Source of the DNA: Paraburkholderia sp. LEh10
GTDB taxonomy: Bacteria; Pseudomonadota; Gammaproteobacteria; Burkholderiales; Burkholderiaceae
Length of the DNA: 64,000 nucleotides
NCBI RefSeq assembly: GCF_017814945.1
Contig: NZ_JAGIPX010000047.1
Span: 1 to 64,000, forward strand
Direction of reading: 5' to 3'
Both the position numbers and the translations under genes were made by a program. Below, one piece after another: positions 16,651 through 24,407 of this stretch. The notes under the pieces are model-generated. The model ran no database searches and was not told where the DNA came from. It was given only the letters and a program-made list of their open reading frames with translations. The stretch's first letter is position 1. Each line of letters begins with the position of its first letter.

Positions 16651-17303
16651 TTGCGGTCTCCCTGCGTCAGGAGCTTGCGCAGGCCCTTCAGCCCGCGATG
16701 CACCGCAACCTTCAACGCGGCAACAGTCATTCCACTCGCCACAGCCGCCTCTTTCAGTGACATTTCCTCGAGTTTCAGCATGCGTATCGCGTCGCGCTGC
16801 CCGGCAGGCAGGCGCTCGATCGTCTCGCGCAGCATGCGCGCATCCGTGGCCTCTTCCATCAGATTCGCTGTGGGGTCGGCCAAGGTTTCATGCTCATCGT
16901 CCAGCGGCACTTCACGGGCGTCAAGACGTCCATCGCGGCGCAGCGTATCGACGATGCGGCGCATGGCGACCGTCAGCAGCCACGGGCCAAACGGTCGGCC
17001 GGGATCATAGGTGTGGCGTACGAGGTGCACGGTGGCGAGAACGTCCTGCACGACGTCTTCAATGGTGTCGTGACGGACCCCGTTGCGGCTCGCGAGACTG
17101 CGCAGGTACGGTGTCATGCTCTGTAGCAGGTGTCGGTAGGCGTCGCGATCGCCTTGCTGCGCCCGCGCCATCAAAACGGACCAGTCGGGCGTGCCATCGG
17201 GCCGGATCGCGTCATCCAGCCTGGCGGCGCGCGGCCCCTTGCCGGCGGGTGCAGTTCGGTCGGGCTGCATGTGCGCGGCGCGTCGGTCTCGGTAGTCGGA
17301 CAT
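16647..17303 (-). CDS. ECF RNA polymerase sigma factor (SigF-like, NrsF-associated)
   Basis: 218 residues from the ATG at 17303; the longer open frame runs into the divergent bufA region. Region 2 is seen in DTIEDVVQDVLATVHLVRHT with PFGPWLLTVAMRRIVDTLRR, and region 4 in IERLPAGQRDAIRMLKLEEM followed by SLKEAAVASGMTVAALKVAV and HRGLKGLRKLL. The pairing with a DUF1109 gene and a divergent bufferin operon fits the Caulobacter SigF group, which responds to copper and other thiophilic metals. A sequence identical to the published SigF consensus lies ahead of bufA. No such site is seen in the orientation of the sigma gene itself, so autoregulation is not evident. Confidence 0.88.
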   Translation of the reverse strand: MSDYRDRRAAHMQPDRTAPAGKGPRAARLDDAIRPDGTPDWSVLMARAQQGDRDAYRHLLQSMTPYLRSLASRNGVRHDTIEDVVQDVLATVHLVRHTYDPGRPFGPWLLTVAMRRIVDTLRRDGRLDAREVPLDDEHETLADPTANLMEEATDARMLRETIERLPAGQRDAIRMLKLEEMSLKEAAVASGMTVAALKVAVHRGLKGLRKLLTQGDRK

Positions 17304-17354
17304 CGTTGCATTTCGTGGATGAGGCAAGCAATCCAAATATCTTCGACGCGGCGC

Positions 17355-17380
17355 GTAACCTTTGGCGGCGACGGATCGAA
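17355..17380 (+). promoter_or_regulatory. ECF (SigF-type) promoter of the bufferin operon
   Basis: GTAACC at 17355-17360, exactly 16 bases, then CGAA at 17377-17380. This equals the GTAACC-N16-CGAA consensus I recall for Caulobacter SigF. It lies 50 bases before the bufA ATG, which leaves room for a short leader with TTGGAGA as ribosome site. Confidence 0.75.
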
Positions 17381-17430
17381 TCTGGTTGTGTGGTCGCATC
17401 TTCGCGACCCCAACCCTTGGAGAAGATACT

Positions 17431-17742
17431 ATGAGCAAGTCCGCTTTGACCATCTCGTCGCTGTCCGCAGCGATCGGCATGGCGCTCGCGATGCAGGCGC
17501 TCCCCGCGCAGGCGCAGGGTATGGGCAACCCGCCGCAGGTCGTGAAGGACAACATGGCCAGAATGGCACAGAACCACCTCGAGAAGTGCTACGGCATCAA
17601 TGCGGTGGCGAAGAACGACTGTGCCGAAGGAGCACACTCTTGCGCAGGCCAGGCCACGCAGGCGCGCGACCCGAAGTCATTCGTGCTGTTGCCGGCAGGC
17701 GATTGCAGCAAGATCGCGGGCGGCCAGACCAAGGCGGGTTGA
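17431..17742 (+). CDS. bufA: Bufferin precursor (DUF2282), MNIO-modified peptide
   Basis: 103 residues. A Sec-type signal peptide (ALTISSLSAAIGMALAMQAL, then PAQAQ) is followed by a short core with four cysteines at 53, 64, 71 and 92, in KCYGI, NDCAEG, HSCAGQ and GDCSKI. This is the class-1 bufferin (DUF2282) arrangement, including the typical GAHSCAGQ...SFVxxPxGxC pattern. In Caulobacter, BufA cysteines are modified by the BufB-BufC enzyme pair and the product is exported to bind copper; here both partner genes follow directly. The start has TTGGAGA upstream and follows the SigF-type promoter. Export to the periplasm and metal binding are inferred from those relatives. Confidence 0.88.
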   Translation: MSKSALTISSLSAAIGMALAMQALPAQAQGMGNPPQVVKDNMARMAQNHLEKCYGINAVAKNDCAEGAHSCAGQATQARDPKSFVLLPAGDCSKIAGGQTKAG

Positions 17743-17756
17743 GAGGTGTTGCGGCC

Positions 17757-18647
17757 ATGAATGCAACCGTCGCCCGCGCACGCGTGCCAGCCGGCCCGAT
17801 TCCCACGCGGGCCGGCGTGGGGCTGCGCTTTCGCCACCATCGGGCCGTGCTCGACGAACGTCCGGCCGTGGCGTGGTTCGAGGTGCATACAGAAAACTAC
17901 ATGGGTGGTGGTCCCGCTACGCGCTATCTGAATGCCGTCCGCCGCGACTATCCGGTCTCGCTGCACGGCGTGGGCCTATCGCTCGGCAGTGCCGATGGAA
18001 TCGACCCAGTGCATCTCGCGCGCGTGCGCGACGTCGCCGCGCGCGTGCAGCCAGGCCTCATCTCCGAGCATCTCGCGTGGAGCGTGACGGGCGGCACGTA
18101 CCTCGCCGATCTGCTGCCGTTGCCGATGACCGAGGAGGCGCTCGACGTGGTGTGCCGGAACGTCGATCAGGTGCAGATGGCATTGGGGCGGCGCATTCTC
18201 ATGGAGAACCCGTCCACCTATCTTCGCTTCGCGCATTCGACCATACCGGAGTGGGAGTTCCTCGCGCATCTCGCGCAACGCACGGGGTGTGAACTCCTGT
18301 GCGACGTGAACAACATCTACGTGAGCGCGTGCAATCACGGCTGGAATCCGCACACGTATCTCGACGCGCTGCCGCCGGCAGCCATCGGCGAAATCCATCT
18401 TGCCGGCCACAGCGAGAGGCACCTCGAGGGCGATCGCGTGTTGCGCATCGACGATCACGGCTCGCGAGTCGCGCCGCAGGTGTGGGCGCTCTATGCGGCT
18501 GCGTTGCAACGCTTCGGCCCGGTGCCGACGTTGATCGAATGGGACACCGATGTGCCGCCGCTCGACGTTCTCATCGAGGAGGCCGCAACGGCGGATTCGG
18601 CACTGGAGGCGGTTCGACATGAACATGCGCACGCCATCCCTGGCTGA
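17757..18647 (+). CDS. bufB: MNIO-family (DUF692) peptide-modifying enzyme BufB
   Basis: 296 residues, a TIM-barrel of the multinuclear non-heme iron oxidase family. The metal-binding landmarks are present in order: GVGLRFRHH, WFEVHTENYMGGG, SLHGVGLSLGS, EHLAWSV, MENPSTYLRF, LCDVNNIYVSACNHG, IGEIHLAGHSE and LIEWDTDVPP. These supply the His, Asp and Glu ligands expected for two or three iron atoms. Family enzymes modify cysteines in the partner peptide, for example to oxazolone/thioamide or thiooxazole groups. The gene begins 14 bases after bufA and overlaps bufC by 29 bases, fitting a peptide-enzyme-recognition partner operon in the cytosol. Confidence 0.9.
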   Translation: MNATVARARVPAGPIPTRAGVGLRFRHHRAVLDERPAVAWFEVHTENYMGGGPATRYLNAVRRDYPVSLHGVGLSLGSADGIDPVHLARVRDVAARVQPGLISEHLAWSVTGGTYLADLLPLPMTEEALDVVCRNVDQVQMALGRRILMENPSTYLRFAHSTIPEWEFLAHLAQRTGCELLCDVNNIYVSACNHGWNPHTYLDALPPAAIGEIHLAGHSERHLEGDRVLRIDDHGSRVAPQVWALYAAALQRFGPVPTLIEWDTDVPPLDVLIEEAATADSALEAVRHEHAHAIPG

Positions 18648-19443
18648 TCTTCAACAGGCCATGCGCCGGAGCCTGCTCGAAGGTGCCGATAGAGGCGCCG
18701 ATGAAGACGCGGTCTCTGCCGTGCTGGCCGACGGTCTCGATCCGCAGGCGCGCCTGAACATCTACCGCAATACGGCGGAAGGCGTGCTCGTCAAAGCCAT
18801 GCGGCTCGCCTTTCCCGCCGTGCGGCGTCTGGTCGGCGAGGACTTCTTTGAAGGTGCGGTGCGTCTGTTCGTGGGCGTCGCGCCGCCGCGCAGCGCATGG
18901 CTCGACGAATATGGCGAACAGCTTCCGGACTTCCTCGCGCAGATGCCGCAAATTTCATCGATGTCGTATGTGGCGGACGTCGCGCGGCTCGAATGGCAGG
19001 TGAATGGCGTGCTGCACGCGCCCGACGTCCCACTGCTCGATCCCGCGTGTCTCGTACGACTCGACGATGACGCGCTCGGCTCGCTGCGATTGTCGCCGCA
19101 TCCGGCCGCACGACTGCTGCGCTGCGATTCTCCCGCCGACGCTATCTGGCGCGCCGTGCTCCAGGAGGACGACGCCGCGCTGCGTGCGATCGAATTCGCG
19201 CACGGTCCTGTCCGTCTGCTCGTGCAACGCGTGGCCCAAGGCGTCGATACGCTCCGCTTGAGCGCTGGAGAGTGGCGCATCAGCCAGGCGCTTTTTACGG
19301 GCGAGACGCTCGGCGAGGCGCTGGCTCGTGCGCCCGAATCGGATGGATACGCACTCATTGCCGCATACATGGCGCGCGGATGCTTTGCTCAGGCGTCGCA
19401 CATTGCCGGCCGCGCCCGGATCGACCAGGGATCATCGACATGA
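18619..19443 (+). CDS. bufC: DUF2063 partner protein BufC
   Basis: 274 residues from the ATG at 18619, with GGAGG upstream inside bufB; a second ATG six bases later is possible. The N-terminal ~110 residues are DUF2063 ('putative DNA-binding domain'): LADLQQAMRRSLL, RLNIYRNTAEGVLVKAMRLA, FPAVRRLVGEDFFEGAVRLF. In MNIO systems this domain recognises the precursor peptide and delivers it to the oxidase rather than binding DNA. The C-terminal half (SYVADVARLEWQVN, then PHPAARLLRCDSPADAIW) matches other BufC proteins. The stop shares ATGA with the DoxX-like gene, so the operon stays tightly coupled. Confidence 0.85.
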   Translation: MNMRTPSLADLQQAMRRSLLEGADRGADEDAVSAVLADGLDPQARLNIYRNTAEGVLVKAMRLAFPAVRRLVGEDFFEGAVRLFVGVAPPRSAWLDEYGEQLPDFLAQMPQISSMSYVADVARLEWQVNGVLHAPDVPLLDPACLVRLDDDALGSLRLSPHPAARLLRCDSPADAIWRAVLQEDDAALRAIEFAHGPVRLLVQRVAQGVDTLRLSAGEWRISQALFTGETLGEALARAPESDGYALIAAYMARGCFAQASHIAGRARIDQGSST

Positions 19444-19934
19444 CTCTCCCCTCCAACCATGCAGAAGGCCGCAACGTCTTTGAGCGGGCGGTCCAACTGC
19501 TGGAACGCGTGCCGTACTGGCTGCTGGCCATCCCGCTGCGCCTCGCGGTTGCAACGGTCTTCTGGAATTCGGCGATGACCAAGCTCGCGAACTGGGATGC
19601 GGCACTCGAACTGTTTCGCGACGAATACCGGCTGCCGGTATTGCCGCCGGATGTGGCGGCATACATTGCCGTATCGATAGAACTGAGTATGCCGGTGTTG
19701 CTGGTGCTCGGCCTGGGCGTCAGGCCCGCCGCGCTGGTTCTGCTCGGAATGACCGCCGTGATCGAGATTTTTGTTTACCCGCAGGCGTGGCCGACGCATA
19801 TTCAGTGGGCAGCCATGCTGCTCGTCCTGCTGTGCCGGGGAGCCGGAGCCTTGTCGCTTGACCAACTGATACGTCAGCGATGGTGGAGGGACGCTTCGTC
19901 GGAAGTCCCCGGGCGTCAGCGCGGTGACAGTTGA
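19440..19934 (+). CDS. DoxX-family membrane protein of the bufferin operon
   Basis: 164 residues with four membrane segments: WLLAIPLRLAVATVFWNSAM, YIAVSIELSMPVLLVLGLG, AALVLLGMTAVIEIFVY and WAAMLLVLLCRGAGAL. The motif FWNSAMTKLANWDAALELFR is the standard DoxX-family first-helix end, and VYPQAWPTHIQWAA is the usual fourth-helix entry. DoxX-like proteins often close bufferin (buf/gig) operons; they may act in respiratory-quinone or redox chemistry at the inner membrane, but the exact job is unclear. The ATG overlaps the bufC stop, and the following small Zn-ribbon-like gene begins within about 25 bases of this gene's end. Confidence 0.85.
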   Translation: MTLPSNHAEGRNVFERAVQLLERVPYWLLAIPLRLAVATVFWNSAMTKLANWDAALELFRDEYRLPVLPPDVAAYIAVSIELSMPVLLVLGLGVRPAALVLLGMTAVIEIFVYPQAWPTHIQWAAMLLVLLCRGAGALSLDQLIRQRWWRDASSEVPGRQRGDS

Positions 19935-19956
19935 ATTCGACAGGAAGACACCCACT

Positions 19957-20187
19957 GTGAACAGAATCGTTCTCACATCTGTCCCGACCTGCCCGCAATG
20001 CGGGGCTGCTACGCCCGAAGCCATGCCCACGGATGCATGCCAGTTCTACTGCCAGTGTCCGGCCTGTCATGCGCTGCTGCGTCCGAAGCCGGGCGACGGC
20101 TGCGTATTCTGTTCTTTCGGCTCGGTACCGTGTCCGCCTATTCAGTACAAGCGCGCGTGCTCCGAACCTCAGACAAGGCGACGATAG
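19957..20187 (+). CDS. GDCCVxC-domain small protein (variant motif)
   Basis: About 76 residues from a GTG at 19957, which has AGGAAG ten bases upstream; a GTG at 19924 inside the DoxX gene is the alternative. It matches the GDCCVxC family: PTCPQCGAATPEAMPTDACQ, then YCQCPACHALLRPKPG, then the name-giving motif and GSVPCPP. The motif here reads GDGCVFC, so the first cysteine of the CC pair is Gly. Eight other cysteines remain in CxxC and single positions. The family is small, cytosolic and probably binds metal; no activity is known to me. Its position at the end of the bufferin operon fits a metal-response role. Confidence 0.75.
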   Translation: MNRIVLTSVPTCPQCGAATPEAMPTDACQFYCQCPACHALLRPKPGDGCVFCSFGSVPCPPIQYKRACSEPQTRRR

Positions 20188-20464
20188 ATACGAACTCAGC
20201 GGTCGATGGATCGACCACGTTAGTCACACGTCGCCAAGGTTGCCCGCCTGGAGGTTGTCCTTGTAGTTCTTCTTTGCCGGAGACCAACGAGACTTTAGAC
20301 ACGGTAGATGAGTCGATGTCCGCGCTGTGATGCATTGCCGACGCTCGAATGCCAGTGAAAATGAAAGGACCAGTGACCGCAGATGGCCGATTGGGTGAGA
20401 TCTTAACGGCCGCTTAGCGATGCGTCCCGATTGTTCGACCCGTCCTCGGCGAACGCCAGATCGA

Positions 20465-21223
20465 CTAAGAACCTTGGTGCCCGAGCAGACGAGATAGTCT
20501 TGCAGAGGCCTCCTTGAGCAGTTCCGCGAACTGTTCAACTCGCTGTTCCGTAACCCGGACGCTCGGGCCAAAAATACATATCGACCCCGCTACCTGATTG
20601 GCGCCGTTGAAGAACGGCGCTGCGACGGCGACGGCGCCTTCGATCAATTCGTGATGGCTCGTGCCAAACCCCTTGGCGCGAATTCGTTCGATGTCGCTCA
20701 TCACCGCCCCCACGTCCTGTTCGGGATCGACGAGATAACGCCGCAATTCCTCGGGCGTGAGTCGCATCTGCGAAAGGATGGTGCGGCCGCTCGCGCCGCG
20801 CACGAGCTTCTCGCGATAGCCGATGCCGCGTCGAAAGCTGAGCGGCTGATTGCTTGCCAGTTCCGCGACGCAAAGCCGGTAAGTGTCGTCGGGGACGAAG
20901 AGTGCGACGGTTTCGGACGTCGCTTCCCAAAGACTCCGCAGCACCGGCTGCGCAAGCTCCGCGATGCTGTGGTCGCTCAACCAGACATGAGCCAATTGTG
21001 CGACCGAGCTACCGAGACTGAAGCGCTGCGGTTCTCCCGACGATGCCAGAAAACCAGCCTGCTCCAACGTATTGAGCAGCCGATACAACGTCGGACGGCT
21101 CAGATCCACGCGCGTAACCAGCTCCGCGACGGTCAGCGATTTGTCTCCCGGTCTGAACGCGAGAAGTATTTCCAGCGCCCGCTCAACCGCACGAACGCTT
21201 TCGTGCGCCTTCTTTTCTTCCAT
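20465..21223 (-). CDS. IclR-family transcriptional regulator
   Basis: 252 residues from the ATG at 21223; a TTG at 21262 would add 13 basic residues. The N-terminal winged helix reads VERALEILLAFRPGDKSLTV, then AELVTRVDLSRPTLYRLLNT and LEQAGFLASSG. The C-terminal IclR effector domain follows with RGIGYREKLVRGASGRTILS, AKGFGTSHHELIEGAVAVAA and PFFNGANQVAGSICIFGP. It is divergent from the Rieske oxygenase gene, the usual arrangement for an IclR protein controlling an aromatic-acid pathway. With that gene truncated, the regulator may be an orphan. Confidence 0.88.
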   Translation of the reverse strand: MEEKKAHESVRAVERALEILLAFRPGDKSLTVAELVTRVDLSRPTLYRLLNTLEQAGFLASSGEPQRFSLGSSVAQLAHVWLSDHSIAELAQPVLRSLWEATSETVALFVPDDTYRLCVAELASNQPLSFRRGIGYREKLVRGASGRTILSQMRLTPEELRRYLVDPEQDVGAVMSDIERIRAKGFGTSHHELIEGAVAVAAPFFNGANQVAGSICIFGPSVRVTEQRVEQFAELLKEASARLSRLLGHQGS

Positions 21224-21295
21224 TTCTTCCTGTCCCTTTTTGCCCCTCGGGCCGCGCCGCAAGCGTCAACCTCACATACGAATTGGAGCTTGAGC

Positions 21296-22063
21296 ATGGA
21301 CAAGAACATGTCGGAAACGCTGGTGCGCACCGGTCCCGGCACCGCAATGGGCAATCTGATGCGGCGCTATTGGGTGCCGATCCTGCTCGCGAGTGAAATC
21401 GCCGAACCGGATTGCCCGCCGGTGCGCGTGCAGATCCTCGGGGAAAAGTTGCTGGCCTTTCGGGACTCGGACGGGCGTGCGGCGCTGATCGACGAGTTCT
21501 GCTCGCATCGAGGCGTATCGCTCTATTTCGGGCGCAACGAGGAAAACGGCATCCGTTGCTCGTATCACGGCCTCAAGTTCGACCGCAACGGCAACTGCGT
21601 CGAAGTGCCGTCGGCGCCGCAGGCATGCAAGCACATGAGCATCACGGCGTATCCGTGTATCGAGCGCGCGGGAATCGTCTGGGCTTACATGGGGCCAAAG
21701 GACAAGCAACCGGCGCCGCCGGACCTCGAATGGTGCAACCTGCCGGCGGACCACGTATTCGTCTCCAAACGTCTGCAGGAGTCGAACTATCTGCAGGCGA
21801 TGGAAGGCGGCATCGATACCAGCCATGTCTCGTACGTGCATCGCTACGAAGTCGACGAAGACCCGATGCACCCGGGCACCAAGGCGCTCGAATACATCAA
21901 GGCAGACGGCAACGTCATCTTCGAAATCGAGAAGCAGCCGTTCGGGCTCACGCTGTTCGGGCGTCGCAATGGCGAGCCGGATTCTTACTACTGGCGCATC
22001 ACGCAGTACCTTTTCCCGTGGTACACGCTCATTCCCCCGTTCAGCGATCTACGCGACTGGTAA
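21296..22063 (+). pseudogene. Rieske non-heme iron oxygenase, 3'-truncated
   Basis: 255 residues, versus roughly 420-430 for its ring-hydroxylating relatives (phthalate 4,5-dioxygenase-like). The start at 21296 has GGAG upstream. The Rieske centre is intact: CSHRGVSLYFGRNEENGIRC followed by SYHGLKFD (CxH then CxxH). The catalytic-domain entry is also present: NYLQAMEGGIDTSHVSYVHR contains the bridging Asp/His region (DxxHxxxxH-type). The frame then runs WYTLIPPF, where relatives continue for another ~170 residues, but here ends SDLRDW-stop. The third iron ligand and the C-terminal sheet are gone, so activity is not expected. Directly after the stop a porin signal peptide begins, which marks a deletion junction near 22045-22063. 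Confidence 0.8.
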
Positions 22064-22266
22064 GGACCACGCTCGCCTCTACGTTATGCGCGTCGGCGAG
22101 CATGGCCGCTCACGCTCAGTTGTCTGTGACGCTCTACGGCATTCTCGACTCGGGCGTCGAGTACGTGACGCATGCGGCGAAGCAAGGCTCCGGCACGCTG
22201 TTTCGTCTCAACACCGGCAATCGCATCAATTGGTCAGATATTTTGCCCTTGGGGTTGCACAAGTGA
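22063..22266 (+). pseudogene. Gram-negative porin fragment (N-terminal ~55 residues)
   Basis: The frame reads RTTLASTLCASASMAAHAQ, then LSVTLYGILDSGVEYVTHA and GSGTLFRLNTGN. This is the signal peptide and first strands of a Burkholderia-type trimeric porin (SSVTLYGxxDxGxxY). The initiating Met is missing at the join with the oxygenase gene, and homology stops after RLNTGN; a stop follows at 22264-22266. Both ends are lost, so a double truncation is needed. Aromatic-acid operons often carry a dedicated porin, so this may be the same operon collapsed. Confidence 0.7.
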
Positions 22267-22281
22267 GTGAGCCGCTGCCGG

Positions 22282-23460
22282 CTATTGCCCGTCCTCAACC
22301 GACCCGTGTTCCTTGGAGGCGCTCGTCGGAGCGATGATACCGAACAATCCATTGACCTCCTTGTTAGGACCTGCCGAGAAGTACACCGTGTCCGGACTCG
22401 AGTTGCGGCCGCCGCCGAGTGTCAGAGCCCACAGGCCGTCGATAGCCAGTGGATTGCCGAACTGATCCTCCAACTGATCGACGAATCTGCCGTCATTGTT
22501 GAAAACATTGATTCGGCCATTACCGAAATTGCCAATCAGGATTTTGCCGCTGAAGCGGCCGAATGCAAATGATGCACGCGTGATTCCCCAGGGCGAGTTG
22601 AGTGAACCTCGGCTGGCGAAGCGGCGCAGCAGGTGACCGTCTGTATCGAATACGTCGACGAATCCATGACCGTTGCCTGCAACGTCATCCTCCTTGTCCT
22701 TGTCCTGCTTTGCATAGGTAACGAAAAGGTCGCCATCGATGTTCGCGATGCCAAACGGCGCGTATCCCGCTGGGATGTGCTGGTCGATGAAGCCGCCGTC
22801 CGTCGTCGCGGGCATGAACAGACCCTTCGTGCCGCCGCTCGGTCCGAATACATCGATCCGCCCCGAGCGAAAGTTCGTCGCAAACAGGAATACTCCTTTC
22901 GCGTTCACACCGACGACAAGACCCTTGTATCTGGCCCCAGAGGACGAGTTATCGACCGCGAGCACGGCGTGGTTGGGCGGATTCAGCCCAGGAGCCCAAG
23001 CGGAAATCGTGCCGTCCTCGGTCGCGAAGATGAATGCGGCCGGGATCGTGGTACCTGGCACGAGAAACGCCGGCGAAGGATTCCACACTATTCCGGTCGG
23101 CTTCGCGGGCGCGGTCTTCGGCGGATTGTTGGGAAAGAAGGGGCGACACGCGCTGTCCGGTATGACATTGCCTGGCAGCGGGATGGAGACCTGCAGCGCC
23201 ACCACCTTTGTCCCCGCGCCGTCGTACAGCGTGGAGCAGCCTGTGGCGTTGTCGTTGACCCAGAATGGACTTGCCGCCGGAGTAAACGCGATACCCCAGG
23301 CGTTCTGTAGTACCCCGTCGACCTTCGGGGCCGCGCCCGCCACGTTGGACACGAGTGGTGTGACGACGTAAGCATCGTCTTCATGGGCATGCCCGATTGT
23401 GAAACCGGCGGCGAGGACAATCACGGCCGCCGCTTTAAGACGCCAAGAGACCTGTGACAT
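22282..23460 (-). CDS. TIGR03118-family exported protein
   Basis: 392 residues from the ATG at 23460, with AAGGAGGG five bases upstream. An N-terminal signal peptide (AAAVIVLAAGFTIGHA) is followed by the family pattern: VTPLVSNVAGAAPKVDGVLQ, NAWGIAFTPAASPFWVNDNA, GCSTLYDG, PTGIVWNPS, FIFATEDGTISAWAPG, YKGLVVG, ATNFRSGRIDVF and NSPWGITRA. The repeated short blocks suggest a beta-propeller (NHL/YncE-like). It is probably secreted or periplasmic, and no activity is known. It points toward the porin fragment and has no evident operon partner. Confidence 0.8.
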   Translation of the reverse strand: MSQVSWRLKAAAVIVLAAGFTIGHAHEDDAYVVTPLVSNVAGAAPKVDGVLQNAWGIAFTPAASPFWVNDNATGCSTLYDGAGTKVVALQVSIPLPGNVIPDSACRPFFPNNPPKTAPAKPTGIVWNPSPAFLVPGTTIPAAFIFATEDGTISAWAPGLNPPNHAVLAVDNSSSGARYKGLVVGVNAKGVFLFATNFRSGRIDVFGPSGGTKGLFMPATTDGGFIDQHIPAGYAPFGIANIDGDLFVTYAKQDKDKEDDVAGNGHGFVDVFDTDGHLLRRFASRGSLNSPWGITRASFAFGRFSGKILIGNFGNGRINVFNNDGRFVDQLEDQFGNPLAIDGLWALTLGGGRNSSPDTVYFSAGPNKEVNGLFGIIAPTSASKEHGSVEDGQ

Positions 23461-23790
23461 GACTACCCTCCTTACTCTGTCTGGTGAGAAATTGCTCCGC
23501 AAGTGAGCGCCAGAGAAACGAACGGTGCGCACCAAATATTCCGCTGTACTCCCAAAATGCTGGCTATCGCCGCTGCAGTGGATCCCGGCGAGGGCCTTGA
23601 AATGCTCGACGATGCGATGAAGGTTGTCGACCTCGCAGAAGGGGCCAAAAGGCGGCGTCAACGTGACGAGCGTTGGCCGTCAGCGATATGTACATGTCTT
23701 CGCGAAAGGTTCAGCATGACTACATGCGAAACACGCTTGAGAAGAATCAAGCGCACCCGGCGCATGACATGAAAACGGGAAGCAGACCTT
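23461..23790. other. Divergent intergenic region (330 bases)
   Basis: Lies between the TIGR03118 gene (minus) and the deaminase-like gene (plus). It must carry promoters for both. The only clear site is the AAGGAGGG ribosome site of the minus-strand gene. Open frames here lack any family signal. Confidence 0.4.
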
Positions 23791-24354
23791 ATGTCCCAAT
23801 CACTTAACGCAATCGGCGCATCGGCTTCGCGTGTAATGCCTGGCCACGCCGTCCCTCAGCCGACGAGTCCCACAGACTGGCTTGCCATCGGGCGAGCCTT
23901 GCTCGCGCAAACCCGGCGCGAATACGGCATTCCCGATTCGGCGCATACGGTTGCCGTCGGGTGGACGGGTATCGATGGACTGAGTGCCAGAAGATTCGTC
24001 GGTGCATCGCCGACGATTCGCGCGACGACGCGTATTCCTGACCCGACCGATCATATCAACGCCCCTCGCGAAAACGCCGCGTTCCGGGACCACGCCGAGC
24101 AGGATGTCGCCAATGCTTTCATCGACGCAATGGATAGTCTTCCGCACAAACCGCATACAGACGGCGAATGGCTCAGAATCATCGTCTCTCAGCGGCCTTG
24201 CTCGCCTTGCGTTCAAGGGCTCAACGAGAGACTCGTCGCACCGGGCGTGCTGGGTCAGCTGAGCCGGTTGTATCCCGGTTTGACTGTTGTGGTTGCATGG
24301 GAAGAAGCACATCGGCTTCAACACTTGCTGATCCAGAACGGCATACGGCTGTAG
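23791..24354 (+). CDS. Orphan cytidine-deaminase-fold protein
   Basis: 187 residues. The zinc-deaminase signature is visible: His101-Ala-Glu103 in FRDHAEQDVANAFIDAM, then PCSPC (Cys137, Cys140) in IIVSQRPCSPCVQGLNERL. H-A/C-E followed by PCxxC is the metal site of the CDA/APOBEC-like superfamily, which includes nucleotide, tRNA and DNA deaminases and many bacterial toxin domains. The N-terminal ~90 residues (DWLAIGRALLAQTRREYG, TVAVGWTGIDG) do not match housekeeping cytidine or tRNA deaminases that I know. There is no signal peptide and no obvious toxin-delivery N-terminus. No neighbouring immunity-like gene is seen. It could be a stand-alone toxin, a defence nucleotide deaminase, or an uncharacterised enzyme. 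Confidence 0.6.
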   Translation: MSQSLNAIGASASRVMPGHAVPQPTSPTDWLAIGRALLAQTRREYGIPDSAHTVAVGWTGIDGLSARRFVGASPTIRATTRIPDPTDHINAPRENAAFRDHAEQDVANAFIDAMDSLPHKPHTDGEWLRIIVSQRPCSPCVQGLNERLVAPGVLGQLSRLYPGLTVVVAWEEAHRLQHLLIQNGIRL

Positions 24355-24407
24355 CCAGGATGCCATCTCGCAGTTGAAGACGAGCGCGAAGCAGCACAGC
24401 GCATCGC

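Noticed and set aside
17130..17756. Extended N-terminus of the BufB frame
   Set aside because: It overlaps the divergent sigma-factor gene and bufA. The ATG at 17757 gives the usual DUF692 start.
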